NCBI RefSeq assembly: GCF_000153105.1
Contig: NZ_CH672377.1
Span: 1,778,147-1,842,146 of the forward strand
Reading direction: 5' to 3'
DNA: 64,000 nucleotides
From: Blastopirellula marina DSM 3645
GTDB lineage: Bacteria > Planctomycetota > Planctomycetia > Pirellulales > Pirellulaceae
Shown piece after piece: positions 32,647 to 41,895 of the stretch; the first letter of the stretch is position 1, and each line of letters begins with the position of its first letter. The notes under the pieces were generated by a model that worked only from the letters and a program-made list of their open reading frames with translations, had not been told where the DNA came from and ran no database searches. Both the position numbers and the translations under genes were made by a program.

Positions 32647-33258
32647 TTAGCGTCGCGAACGTTTGTAACGGATGTTGCAACCAATCGCGATCGTCTCGGT
32701 CTTTTGGGGGCGTTCTCCCTTCAGCGCGGCGTCGATCGCAAGGCGCACATAATTGGTCTGCGCCTTGTCGGCGTCGGTCGAATCGTCGAGGGCGCCCATG
32801 TAGACGATCTCACGATTTTTGTTCAGCACAAAGAACTCCGGCGTACGCGTCGCCCCAAATTGCTTACCGCTCTGTTGCGACGTATCGGCCAAGTAGGCGA
32901 AGGCGAACTTTTTCTCGGCGGCGCGCTCTTTCATCGCTTCCAAGGAATCTTCTTCCACCAAATTGCAATTAATCGCAACGACGGCGACGCGGCTATCGGC
33001 CGCCGCATACGGCGCAGCGAGTTGATTTAGTCGATCTTCGTAGTCGACGGCGTAAGGACACGTATTGCAGGTAAAAGCAACGACGACGACCTCTTTGGCT
33101 TGCAGATCAGCTAGCGAGTGCTTTTGCCCATCTACGCCTGGCAGATCTTGCCAGACAGGCGCTTTGTCGCCGATGTTTTTGACGGGGTTAAACTCGCCGG
33201 CCGTCAGCAACGTGGTCAGACCAAATAGCGCGACGAGAGTCCAGAGTCGTGAGCGCAT
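32647..33258 (-). CDS. Exported thioredoxin-fold redoxin
   Basis: 203 residues with a signal peptide (about 1-20). The AhpC/TSA-type redoxin fold has WQDLPGVDGQKHSLADLQ, then VVVVAFTCNTCPYAVDYEDRL with the C64-N-T-C67 motif in the thioredoxin active-site position. AVVAINCNLVEEDSLEAMKERA and FFVLNKNREIVYMGALDD follow. The CNTCP motif is characteristic of planctomycete exported redoxins. It is probably a periplasmic thiol-disulfide protein; the partner is unknown. It is the first gene of a short unit with the ThuA-like gene. Confidence 0.9.
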   Translation of the reverse strand: MRSRLWTLVALFGLTTLLTAGEFNPVKNIGDKAPVWQDLPGVDGQKHSLADLQAKEVVVVAFTCNTCPYAVDYEDRLNQLAAPYAAADSRVAVVAINCNLVEEDSLEAMKERAAEKKFAFAYLADTSQQSGKQFGATRTPEFFVLNKNREIVYMGALDDSTDADKAQTNYVRLAIDAALKGERPQKTETIAIGCNIRYKRSRR

Positions 33259-33357
33259 TTTCCACTGTGGGGTTAGAGATCGAGGGACGTATCGTTCTTT
33301 CTAGTTTAACGAGCCGCGGCCCAGATTTCACCTTGAATGGAGGGGACCAAGAAAAAC

Positions 33358-33387
33358 AAAGGCCGTCCCCAGGACAGGACGGCCTTT
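33358..33387 (-). terminator. Minus-strand terminator of the TadE/TadG operon
   Basis: An 11-bp perfect stem (33358-33368 with 33377-33387) has an 8-base loop. The A-rich plus-strand sequence just before it (gaaaaac) supplies the minus-strand T-tract. It also lies between this operon and the redoxin gene. Confidence 0.82.
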
Positions 33388-33507
33388 GTCAGCAACGGGC
33401 GACACTCGCAACAAACGACTCGAAGTTATTCTCTCTGCTGTTTTGTAGGGAGGATGGCCGACGACGACCGAAATCGCCGCCGACCATCCGGCAGGACACG
33501 TCCCGTA

Positions 33508-35385
33508 TTAATCCAATGTGATCTCATACACCAATTGCGGCGGCGGAACTTTGGCCGCGATCTGTCCAAACGCGTCCAACAATTGCTGCTCCATTTCGGC
33601 CACCGTCGCTCCGCCGGGGACCGCGATATGAACGCCGCCGCAAGCGAACGCGATCGCCGTCATCAAGCTGCGATCGGCGTCCAAGCCGACGCTCATCGTA
33701 TGGATGGTCACGTCCAGCTTATGAGCCTGGACCGCTTCATAGAAAGCGTATTGCTTCGAGCGATCACTAGTGCTGTAGTCCGCATTTCCATCCCCATCGA
33801 AGTCGGTGTAGTCGGCCCAATTCCAGTTGTACGGCAGGCTCCACCTGTTGGGATAGCGATTCGCCTGGCCGTCGGTCATCACCACCATCGTCGGCCGAGC
33901 TCCATGCCGCGAATGTTCGGTTAGCAGCTCACTCGCCTCTTTCACGCCGTATCCCATGCCGGTGTATGAACCGTAGTGGCCTGACTGCTTGTGCCGCTGA
34001 ATCAAGTCGAGGGTATCGTAGTCTTCGCTGATGTTGTTCCCTCCAAGCGTCGCGTACTCGCCGTGCTCGTCCAGCGTATGTTCGACGCGGGCGCTTTCGT
34101 CGTACGAGACGATGCCGACTTCGTCGCCAAAGTCGAGGTCATCCAAAAACGAAAGGAACAATGTGAAGCCGTTCTTCACCGCGTGAAACGGATAGTGGGG
34201 CGCCTTCCAGAGATCTTGGGTCTGCCAAGAGTTGTACTTTTTCGCCAGCCAATAGTTGGCCAGCGTAACGCCGCCGTACATGTTGCGATAGTCGGCCGAA
34301 CGGACATCGTTGTCATTGCGGCAATAGTTGATATAGTCATCCCAACTGCCGGACGCATAAGGGTAGGGAACGTGATTAAGCCCGAACGCATTTTTCACGG
34401 CGCTGTTGGTGTCTTCAAAGCGCTCGCCATAACCAGAACCTTCACCGCTGCTGTTGCAACCCGATTTGACCCAGGCTTTGGTGATCACGCGATTGTAGTT
34501 GCCGCCGTTCCCCTGAAAGGTCCCGGTCTTCCCTTGATTGAGATTGTCGTACTTGTATTTATTGCCGTTATCAAACTGCAGCACGACGTTCGACAGATCT
34601 TTTGACGATTTCACGTAGATCTCCGTTCCTTTGAACGTGACCTGAACTTGCGAATCGCAGCCGCTTGTCGGCGCCGCGCCGACCACGGTCAGATAGGTCG
34701 GGTCGAGCGGCAAACTGCCGACGTTGGGACTCATCGACGTAAAGATGTCTCGCAAGTTTTGCGTCACCGCATCATTGCCCAAGCGATTGATCGCTTTGAA
34801 CTGGCTGTCGTCATTCATCGAGCCCGAGAAGTCGAGCACGACCACCATATCGCGAGCTTCGACAAAGCTGGTCGCGGAAGTAACCAGCGGAATCGAAGGG
34901 ACGCCGACCGCCCAACCAAACGCCAACGGCACGCGGCCGTCAGGAGCTTCCAGGTTCGGCTGATCGCGATGGGCTTCGACCTTCACCACGTTATAGGGGC
35001 CGGTCGTCCAATCATACGCCCACTCGCCGCTGCCGGGATCATAGGTCCGCTTGCCGAACACGATATCGCGATCCGCGTTGAGATAAACGCCGTTGGCCGC
35101 GGCGACGTCGACCGCCATTTGTTTGGCGAACGAAATCGAGATCGAGTTGGGGTCGCCGCCGCTATCGCCTGCTTGAGCGACGGCCGAAGTGATCTCTTGC
35201 GAAGCGGCCAAGGCCGCGGCGTCCACCGCGTTTTGCATTCGGGTTTGTTCCAGCGAAATCAACCCAGTGTCGATGCCGAACGAAATGAATCCGAACAAGA
35301 CGACCATCACGACGGCGGCCAACACGACGAAGATGCCCTTGCGAGCCGAACGTCGATTGGTCAAGTTGCAGGCGAAACAAGGCAT
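33508..35385 (-). CDS. TadG-like membrane protein with VWA domain
   Basis: 625 residues from ATG 35385, which has GGGGAG nine bases upstream. The start at 35442 was rejected because it lacks this. A transmembrane helix (about 17-40, GIFVVLAAVVMVVLFGFISFGID) is followed by the TadG/TadE-type QTRMQNAVDAAALAASQ segment. A VWA domain starts at about residue 170 (MVVVLDFSGSMNDDSQF, MIDAS DxSxS). The domain is interrupted by a ~130-residue insertion rich in Asn/Tyr/Gly (about 215-335) before FLSFLDDLDFGDEVGIVSYD and MVVMTDGQANRYP. It is the last gene of a TadE-TadE-TadG trio. Confidence 0.9.
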   Translation of the reverse strand: MPCFACNLTNRRSARKGIFVVLAAVVMVVLFGFISFGIDTGLISLEQTRMQNAVDAAALAASQEITSAVAQAGDSGGDPNSISISFAKQMAVDVAAANGVYLNADRDIVFGKRTYDPGSGEWAYDWTTGPYNVVKVEAHRDQPNLEAPDGRVPLAFGWAVGVPSIPLVTSATSFVEARDMVVVLDFSGSMNDDSQFKAINRLGNDAVTQNLRDIFTSMSPNVGSLPLDPTYLTVVGAAPTSGCDSQVQVTFKGTEIYVKSSKDLSNVVLQFDNGNKYKYDNLNQGKTGTFQGNGGNYNRVITKAWVKSGCNSSGEGSGYGERFEDTNSAVKNAFGLNHVPYPYASGSWDDYINYCRNDNDVRSADYRNMYGGVTLANYWLAKKYNSWQTQDLWKAPHYPFHAVKNGFTLFLSFLDDLDFGDEVGIVSYDESARVEHTLDEHGEYATLGGNNISEDYDTLDLIQRHKQSGHYGSYTGMGYGVKEASELLTEHSRHGARPTMVVMTDGQANRYPNRWSLPYNWNWADYTDFDGDGNADYSTSDRSKQYAFYEAVQAHKLDVTIHTMSVGLDADRSLMTAIAFACGGVHIAVPGGATVAEMEQQLLDAFGQIAAKVPPPQLVYEITLD

Positions 35386-35438
35386 AGCGAAATTCTCCCC
35401 AGATCTGGCGTTTTCAAAAGGTCGTCGCGACAGCGCGA

Positions 35439-35918
35439 TCACTGGACAATCGTGCTCTTGCTATTGCGAAACACGACCTTGCTCACCAATTTCAATTGGT
35501 TCTCGTTGTCGTTATGCGTTGAAGTCAACGGACTCAGCGGCGCCTCGATGCGCAGTTCAAACAGTTGGAAGTCATTCGCGGGATCATCTAGATCAAACGT
35601 GTTGCCTGGATCGTCAGGAAACTCGATAAAGACGTCGACATCCTCTGGGTCAAATCCAGCGGCGGCCAACGTGTTGCGTACGTCTTGCGTGATTTTGTTG
35701 TTGGACTGAATCCCTTGCGCCACCCAGTCCGCACGGTCCATAGCGCCCAAGCGAGCGCCGTCTCGGGCCGCTTGCGCCATCACTGAGTGGGAGTCAAACA
35801 GCTTGCTGCCTTGGATCAGGCCGATGACCATCGTCAAAAACAGCGGCGCTACGACGGCGAATTCTACGGTCGCAGTTCCGCGACGATTGGCGACTTGTTT
35901 TTGGCGAAAGCGTACCAT
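35439..35918 (-). CDS. TadE-like pseudopilin, copy 2
   Basis: 159 residues. RRGTATVEFAVVAPLFLTMVIGLIQGSKLFD (about 12-42) is the TadE signature: the Glu-containing hydrophobic segment recognised by a prepilin-type peptidase, followed by the AARDGARLGAM helix. The extracellular part is beta-rich. It lies 48 bp after the first TadE gene and 53 bp before the TadG-VWA gene. Confidence 0.93.
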   Translation of the reverse strand: MVRFRQKQVANRRGTATVEFAVVAPLFLTMVIGLIQGSKLFDSHSVMAQAARDGARLGAMDRADWVAQGIQSNNKITQDVRNTLAAAGFDPEDVDVFIEFPDDPGNTFDLDDPANDFQLFELRIEAPLSPLTSTHNDNENQLKLVSKVVFRNSKSTIVQ

Positions 35919-35966
35919 CGGCTTTTCTCCCTTCCTACAACTTGTGTTTTGCTGTGACGTAACCGG

Positions 35967-36443
35967 TTATTCGTGCCGCGTGATCGATTGGCCCCCCAAA
36001 ATCGCGTTCGCCGACCAGGGCTGCGGCAAGATGGTGACGTCTCCGTAACGTACCGTCGCGCGGATCAGAAACATCTGGCGCGACTCGGCGTCGGACAATT
36101 CGATATCGGGCAAGTCAGCCCAATCATCGGAACTGGCGGGAAGATCGCCGCCGTCATCAAAGAAACTAGCGTCTTTGACCTGGATGGTCACCGCATTCGT
36201 GTTGACGGCGGATTTCATTTGGTTGCGTGCGTAGGCGACCACTTCTTCGGTCGTCGCTCCGCTCGCCGCGCCCCAGCGGGCCGCGTTTCGACATCCATTT
36301 TTCAGGACGTTCGATACCATCGTCGCATGGCCGAACTCCATGATCGCGAATACAAACAGGAAGAACACCGGCAATACCAAAGCGGTTTCTACCAAAGTTG
36401 CGCCGCGGCGATCGGCAGTTCGTACTTTGCGTACTCGTAGCAT
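35967..36443 (-). CDS. TadE-like pseudopilin, copy 1
   Basis: 158 residues from ATG 36443. RRGATLVETALVLPVFFLFVFAIMEFGHATMV (about 12-43) is a TadE-type segment with the conserved Glu, and NGCRNAARWGAASGAT follows. The frame is open upstream to a TTG at 36500, but those 19 residues add another basic stretch without a ribosome-binding site. It is the first gene of the TadE-TadE-TadG unit. No TadA/B/C ATPase or inner-membrane genes are in the window, so the assembly machinery must be encoded elsewhere. Confidence 0.9.
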   Translation of the reverse strand: MLRVRKVRTADRRGATLVETALVLPVFFLFVFAIMEFGHATMVSNVLKNGCRNAARWGAASGATTEEVVAYARNQMKSAVNTNAVTIQVKDASFFDDGGDLPASSDDWADLPDIELSDAESRQMFLIRATVRYGDVTILPQPWSANAILGGQSITRHE

Positions 36444-36696
36444 GCGGCGTGCGTCTTTACGAAAAGTGGATCGCCGAGAAAGGCCGGCGAACAAGGACAA
36501 GGAATCGAGCGAGATAAGGTGCGCCGACAGCCAAAACGGCCGCCAACAGAAACGTAGTTCAAAACGCCGGCGAGAGTCGCCGAAGAATGGAGAATTCTTG
36601 ATAGATTTCCGGCTGCATCGATCGTAGCGATTGTGCGGCCTGTCTGATTGCTAGAACGGGAGCAATGCCTCGAAAAACAGGCAACCAGCAAGAAAT

Positions 36697-36729
36697 GAAA
36701 AACGGCGCCCACCCCTAGCGGACGCCGTT
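36697..36729 (-). terminator. Probable minus-strand terminator of the NHL gene
   Basis: A 7-bp stem (36701-36707 with 36723-36729) is flanked by As at 36698-36702 on the plus strand, read as Ts on the minus strand. Confidence 0.7.
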
Positions 36730-36759
36730 GGCTCATCGTCAGTTCTTTTCGACGCGGCC

Positions 36760-37812
36760 TTAACCAACCTTTTTCAGGAAGGAGACGCGTCCGCCGACAA
36801 CCCATTCGGCCAGGTAGATATTGCCATCCGCGTCAAACGTCGCGTCGTGCGGATGGACAAACTTGCCGGCGACCCATTTGTCGCGCTGCGACCGGATGCG
36901 ACGACCATTCGCGTTGACCGTCTTCCGCCAGGCCGGATCGTCATCCAGATAAGTAATAACGTGGTTCTCCTTGTCGAGCAGCGTCAGCCGCGAATCCAAC
37001 TCGCCAACCAACATCACGTCTCCCTGCACGTCGAGCGACGAAGGATAAACCAAGTTGTCGACGTAGCTCAAATGCTCGCCATCCAGCGTAAAATATTGCA
37101 GGCGATTGTTGGCCCGATCGGTCACCGCCAACGACGGCTCACGACCAGGACGCGTATCGACGTACAAACCGTGCGGACAATTCAGCTCGCCTGGCTTGGT
37201 TCCGCGACCTCCCCAACTCCGAACCCAATTCGCATCGGCGTCATACTGGTGGACATAGTGCGAACCATATCCGTCCCCCACATAAAAGCCGCCGCTCGGC
37301 GCCAGCGCGATATTGGTCGGGCAATACCCGTTCGCATCTTTGTACTTGCCTGACTGCTCAGGAAAACCTTTCTTCCAAACGACTTCGCCCTGCAGATCGA
37401 GCTTGGCGATCTGGCGATTCTTGACGTCGCACAGGTAAAGAAACTCTTGCCCCTCTTCGGACCGCAGTTCCAGCCCATGTCCGCCGCCGTGAAACTCTTT
37501 GCCGAACGAACGCACGCATTTGCCAGCGGCGTCAAATGCGACGATTGCGTCCATCGCTTCGCCAGCGGGACTTTGATGCGTGATATAAATGAGGCCCGAC
37601 TTATCGATCGCGACGCCGTGCGTCGCGCCCCACTGGATGCTGCTGGGAAGTTCGCCCCAATAGTGATGACATTCGTAGGTATGCTCTCCCGAACCAACGC
37701 GCACCGGCGCCGAGCTTGATTTGTTTTCGGCACGCAGAAACAAAGGAGTCGCCGCAACCGTAGCGGCGGCGGCAGTCGTTTGGAGAAATTGTCGTCGGGT
37801 CGGCGAAGCCAT
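36760..37812 (-). CDS. Tat-exported NHL-repeat beta-propeller protein
   Basis: 350 residues. A twin-arginine signal (SPTRRQFLQTTAAAATVAATPL, about 4-25) precedes NHL-type beta-propeller repeats: GVAIDKSGLIYITHQ, NRQIAKLDLQGEVVW, NIALAPSGGFYVGDGYGSHYVHQYD, CPHGLYVDTR...LAVTDRANNRLQYF, and HPHDATFDADGNIYLAEWVVGGRV. It is likely a folded cofactor-bearing or scaffold protein in the periplasm. Similar planctomycete proteins resemble peptidylglycine-lyase-type propellers, but no catalytic residues can be asserted. No operon partner is adjacent. Confidence 0.88.
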   Translation of the reverse strand: MASPTRRQFLQTTAAAATVAATPLFLRAENKSSSAPVRVGSGEHTYECHHYWGELPSSIQWGATHGVAIDKSGLIYITHQSPAGEAMDAIVAFDAAGKCVRSFGKEFHGGGHGLELRSEEGQEFLYLCDVKNRQIAKLDLQGEVVWKKGFPEQSGKYKDANGYCPTNIALAPSGGFYVGDGYGSHYVHQYDADANWVRSWGGRGTKPGELNCPHGLYVDTRPGREPSLAVTDRANNRLQYFTLDGEHLSYVDNLVYPSSLDVQGDVMLVGELDSRLTLLDKENHVITYLDDDPAWRKTVNANGRRIRSQRDKWVAGKFVHPHDATFDADGNIYLAEWVVGGRVSFLKKVG

Positions 37813-37913
37813 GCGGCGGGAACCTTATCTGAGACTAAACTAGGAAGGCGTTTGCGTTAGCGGTAAGCCAGAAACTCTGTACGCAATCTCTTCATTTTAC
37901 GAGAACTCGCCTA

Positions 37914-40900
37914 ATGGCCAACGCCCAATTCCCGGAAGTTCGGTTTCGCGGCAAATTGCGCCCTTCCCAGCAAGATGCGGTGGAGATTGCCCGCAAAAGC
38001 CTTGATTCCGGCGAGCGGCAGCTCTATGTCGTCGCTCCGCCGGGCTCGGGAAAGACCGTTTTGGGTCTTTATCTCTGGGCCGAATGCGTCAAGCGTCCAG
38101 CGCTGGTCCTCTCTCCCAATTCGGCCATCCAAATGCAATGGGCGGCGCGGACCGACTTGTTTGATCGCACGCCTCCCGGCGGCGAACTGGCCAGCACCGA
38201 TCCGAAGCTCCCCGGCCTGTTGACTTCGCTGACCTATCAATCGGTCACATTGCCGCGCCGCGGTGATGACGGACTGGATGACGCAGCGCTTGAACTCTGG
38301 CGCAGCAAGCTGATCGAAAAAGAAGCGGCTCGCGATCCCGCAGAGGCCCGCATTTGGATTCGCGATCTGCAGAAACACAATCGCGACTATTACGATCAAC
38401 GTCTGTCCGCCTATCGCAAAGAGATTCGAGACGAAGCGAGCCAGCGCGGGGATACGCTCGACATGCTGCATCGTTCGTCGCTAGCGACCCTCGATCGCTT
38501 GAAGACGCAGCAGATTGGGCTGATCATCTTGGACGAGTGTCATCATCTGGTCGGCCATTGGGGACGTGTGCTGGCCGACGCCGCGGTGATGTTCGACAAC
38601 CCAGTCATCCTGGGACTGACGGCGACGCCCCCGGATGCCGATAACAAATCACCCCAAGACTTCGAGCGCTACACCACCTTCTTTGGCCCGATCGATTACG
38701 ACGTCCCGGTCCCGGCGGTGGTGAAGGACGGCTTTCTGGCGCCCTACCAAGACCTCGCGTACTTTGTGCGGCCCAGCGAAGCCGAGTTGCGCTATGTCGC
38801 TAACGCCGATGATCTGCTGCACGAGATTGTCGATCTCGCCAGCGCACCGCGCGATGGTAGCGCAGCCCCCCCGGAAGTCGTCGCCGCCAAGCCGGTCAAA
38901 CCGCTGACATCCGAGCCGACCGAAGAAGAACAGCCGCCGATTCAGCTGCTCGACCTTTCGGCGCTGCAAGTCGTCGGTTCGGCGGAAGCGGCCTACGCCG
39001 AAGAGGCCGAGTCTGAACCAACCACCGCAGTCGATCCGGTCGCCGTCGCCGCAGAAGAAGTCGAAACCATCGCCGACGCGCCCCGCATCGCGCCGCTCCC
39101 CGCGTGGCTGCTGGCTTCGCTCGCCGAAAAGCGGCATGCGGCGCAGAAATTCAACACTTGGTCCGCCTTTGAACGTCGCGATCCCGAGTTCGCCGCCGCG
39201 GCCCGCGTCTTCTTACAAATGCGCGAGTTGGCCTTGCCCGAGGATGTTCCGCCTGCCGAGTGGGATCCAGCCGCCGAAGCTCCCGAGATGGCGATCCTCG
39301 TTCCCGTGCTGGATCGTTACGTCCGACACGCGCTGCGACGTTCTCCGAATTCGGACGACCACGCGCTGGCTCGCGACATCATCACACGACTGCGGATGCT
39401 CGGCGTGCAGATTACCGAAACCGGCTGTCAGGCCTGCGCCTCGCCGGTCGGTCGCGTGCTGGCGTACTCGCGTGAAAAAGCCCGCGCTGTCATACCGATC
39501 TTGCATGCCGAGATCGCGACGCTCGGAGATTCGATTCGCGCCATCGTGGTCGCCGACTACGAGAAGACCGCCGCAGTCATGCCCGAAACGGCCGATCTGC
39601 TCGACGAAGAAGCGGGGGGCGCCGTCGCCGCATTTCGGATGCTGCTGCAAGATGAACAAACCGATCGGCTGCAACCGATTCTGGTGACCGGCTCCAGCGT
39701 GCTGATCGATGACGATCTGCAACCGCAGTTTGATCATGTGGCGCATGCCTGGCTCGAGAAAGAAGGGTTTCGCGTCGAGCTGGAATATGGCGAAGAAGAA
39801 GGGTTTTGCGTCGTCCGCGGGCAAGGCGCCGACTGGTCGCCGCGCGTCTATATCGAGATGATCACCCAACTCTTCCAACAAGGCGTGTCGCGCTGCCTGG
39901 TCGGTACCCGCGGTCTGTTGGGCGAAGGTTGGGACGCCAACAAGATCAACGTCTTGATCGATCTGACGACCGTCACGACGAGCATGTCGGTGCGGCAACT
40001 TCGCGGGCGATCGTTTCGGCTCGATCCATCCGTGCCCGAGAAAGTCGCCAACAACTGGGACGTGGTCTGTATCGCGCCGGAGTTCAGCAAGGGGCTGGAC
40101 GACTACGCCCGCTTCCGCAAGAAGCATGACAATATCTACGGCGTGACCGACGACGGCGAGATCGAAAAAGGGGTCGGCCATGTCCATGCCGCGCTGACCG
40201 ATTTGCGTCCCGAATTACTGGAAGACTCGGTTCGTCTGCTCAACGGCGACATGCTGGTCCGCGCCGGCCGGCGGACGACCGCCCGCGAACATTGGAAGAT
40301 CGGCCAACCCTATCACGGCGAGCCGCGGACGACGCTGGAAGTTCGACTCGATCGTGACGAGCGCGAGCAATCCGGCTTTCCGCCGTTCGCCGCCAAGGGT
40401 GAAGTGTGGCGCGACGATTCGTTAGCGATGAGCATCGGGACCGCGATCTTGTCAGCCCTGGCCGAAACCAAGCAGATTTCGCCAGCGGCTCGGCCGCAGG
40501 TAAAATCGCGAGCCGGCGGCTACGTCCGGATGTTCCTCGACGACGCAACCGAGGAAGAGAGCGAACGATTCGCCACAGCGCTGCGTGAGGCGCTCGGCCC
40601 GCTGCATCGCCCCCGGTATGTGGTCCCGCGGAAGTTGCGTTTCTCGACGCCCACATTTTGGTCAAAGTTATTGCCCCAATTTTTGGGTCAGTATCTCGAA
40701 CAACAAAATGACGAGATGGTGATGCTGCACGCAGTGCCGTCAGCGCTGGCCAAAAAGAAAGAGAGCGCCGAGATCTACGAAAAATATTGGAACCAATACG
40801 TCAGCCCCGGCCAGGCCCTGTTCTCGCTCCGCGGCGCCGGCGAAGACCTCCGCATTGAAGCCGAAAAAGCAGGCCTCACCCCACGCGGCTCGTATCATGA

Positions 40901-40919
40901 GAAAGAAGTTTTTTCCTAA
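37914..40919 (+). CDS. Large SF2 DEAD/DEAH-type helicase with long insertion
   Basis: 1001 residues, cytoplasmic. Q-motif-like LRPSQQDAV (about 15-23), Walker A APPGSGKT (41-48), DECH box (207-210) and motif III GLTATPP (about 234-240) define the first RecA lobe. A ~400-residue stretch separates it from the second lobe. It contains an acidic Glu/Ala/Pro linker (about 325-390), a helical part and a CxxC (TGCQACASP, about 502-510). The second lobe carries CLVGTRGLLGEGWDANKINVLID (about 658-680) and motif VI SVRQLRGRSFRLDP (about 692-705). A C-terminal domain of unknown type (about 750-1001) follows. The substrate (DNA or RNA) and any defence or repair role cannot be told. The next gene begins 15 bp downstream. 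Confidence 0.9.
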   Translation: MANAQFPEVRFRGKLRPSQQDAVEIARKSLDSGERQLYVVAPPGSGKTVLGLYLWAECVKRPALVLSPNSAIQMQWAARTDLFDRTPPGGELASTDPKLPGLLTSLTYQSVTLPRRGDDGLDDAALELWRSKLIEKEAARDPAEARIWIRDLQKHNRDYYDQRLSAYRKEIRDEASQRGDTLDMLHRSSLATLDRLKTQQIGLIILDECHHLVGHWGRVLADAAVMFDNPVILGLTATPPDADNKSPQDFERYTTFFGPIDYDVPVPAVVKDGFLAPYQDLAYFVRPSEAELRYVANADDLLHEIVDLASAPRDGSAAPPEVVAAKPVKPLTSEPTEEEQPPIQLLDLSALQVVGSAEAAYAEEAESEPTTAVDPVAVAAEEVETIADAPRIAPLPAWLLASLAEKRHAAQKFNTWSAFERRDPEFAAAARVFLQMRELALPEDVPPAEWDPAAEAPEMAILVPVLDRYVRHALRRSPNSDDHALARDIITRLRMLGVQITETGCQACASPVGRVLAYSREKARAVIPILHAEIATLGDSIRAIVVADYEKTAAVMPETADLLDEEAGGAVAAFRMLLQDEQTDRLQPILVTGSSVLIDDDLQPQFDHVAHAWLEKEGFRVELEYGEEEGFCVVRGQGADWSPRVYIEMITQLFQQGVSRCLVGTRGLLGEGWDANKINVLIDLTTVTTSMSVRQLRGRSFRLDPSVPEKVANNWDVVCIAPEFSKGLDDYARFRKKHDNIYGVTDDGEIEKGVGHVHAALTDLRPELLEDSVRLLNGDMLVRAGRRTTAREHWKIGQPYHGEPRTTLEVRLDRDEREQSGFPPFAAKGEVWRDDSLAMSIGTAILSALAETKQISPAARPQVKSRAGGYVRMFLDDATEEESERFATALREALGPLHRPRYVVPRKLRFSTPTFWSKLLPQFLGQYLEQQNDEMVMLHAVPSALAKKKESAEIYEKYWNQYVSPGQALFSLRGAGEDLRIEAEKAGLTPRGSYHEKEVFS

Positions 40920-40934
40920 TCGCTGGATGACCTG

Positions 40935-41771
40935 ATGCCAAATTCAAATTGGATTCTACGATTCCCGGCGATCATCTTACTGACGTCGCTTGTCGGCTGC
41001 GAAACGAAACCACCTCCAACGCTTGCTGACGACGGTGGATTTCAGTTGATCTACAAAATCAGCGAGAACGAGCAAAAACTCTCGGAAGCGAAAATCTTGC
41101 AGCATATCGACGATCGCCTCCAGAACTACGCCCAAGTTTCCGCTCATGCTCACTACGGTGCGGACAAAACCGTGATCGTCGATTTGCCTGCCGCCGATGA
41201 TGAGCAGCAACAACTTTGTCAAAAGATCTTAAGCCAACCGGCCCGAATCGGCCTGAGGATCATCGCCGACCCGACCATCGACGTCCCCCTATTTGCGGTC
41301 GCGGATCAAAGCGATGCCCCCAGCGTGACCACTCCTGCAGGAGAGAATGCGATTTGGACGGCGATCGACCAAAAACTCGACTTGAAAGCCGGAATGTCGA
41401 CGCGAGATTTTGGCGGAGTCGCTCACGCTTTGTTGATTCAACAGCAAGACGACATCCATGGCCAACACTTTTTGTCGTTTCAAATTGCAAGTGATCCCAA
41501 TATGGGTCTCGGGATTGAGTTTGCGATGACACCTGCCGGAGCGAAACATCTTCGCCGTCTGACGCAGGCCAATTTGCAGCGAAGATTGGCGATCGTCTTT
41601 GAAAACAAAATCATCTCCGCCCCTACGATTCAAGCGACAATCGGCGAGCGCGGAATCATTACAGGCCGTTTCACTCAAGCAGAAGTCGAGCAGCTCGTCG
41701 AAACCGGCGAACTCGCGAAACATGGCGAAATCCCCCAACTCGTTTTGATCTCGTCTAAGAAAGTAGAGTAG
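40935..41771 (+). CDS. SecD P1-head-like lipoprotein without membrane domain
   Basis: 278 residues. A lipoprotein signal peptide (about 1-21) has lipobox LVGC. The mature chain resembles the periplasmic P1 region of SecD: an early ILQHIDDRLQNYAQVSAHAHYG base segment, an insertion, and the P1-head signature LGIEFAMTPAGAKHLRRLT...LAIVFENKIISAPTIQATIGERGIITGRFTQAEVEQLV (about 185-255, quoted in parts). It lacks the six SecD transmembrane helices and ends after the head. It would be a membrane-tethered, free-standing P1-like domain. It is 15 bp downstream of the helicase, though a functional link is doubtful. Confidence 0.85.
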   Translation: MPNSNWILRFPAIILLTSLVGCETKPPPTLADDGGFQLIYKISENEQKLSEAKILQHIDDRLQNYAQVSAHAHYGADKTVIVDLPAADDEQQQLCQKILSQPARIGLRIIADPTIDVPLFAVADQSDAPSVTTPAGENAIWTAIDQKLDLKAGMSTRDFGGVAHALLIQQQDDIHGQHFLSFQIASDPNMGLGIEFAMTPAGAKHLRRLTQANLQRRLAIVFENKIISAPTIQATIGERGIITGRFTQAEVEQLVETGELAKHGEIPQLVLISSKKVE

Positions 41772-41895
41772 AGTCCGCTGTGGGGACCAAGACCTGCCCA
41801 AGAGCGCCAATTCGCCATCGCGTGGCCACACGCAATCGCACCGCCGGTTGCGTGGCCATGTCCATGAATGGGGCCCGGCGTTCTACAGCCGCCGA

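Noticed and set aside
39213-40187. 324-codon antisense frame within the helicase
   Set aside because: It overlaps conserved helicase motifs V and VI on the sense strand; its His/Asp/Arg-rich composition is typical of a shadow frame.
41823-41858. TTGCG/CGCAA-TGGCCA inverted repeat as terminator between convergent genes
   Set aside because: The stem is interrupted and no T-tract follows on either strand, so a terminator call is not supported.
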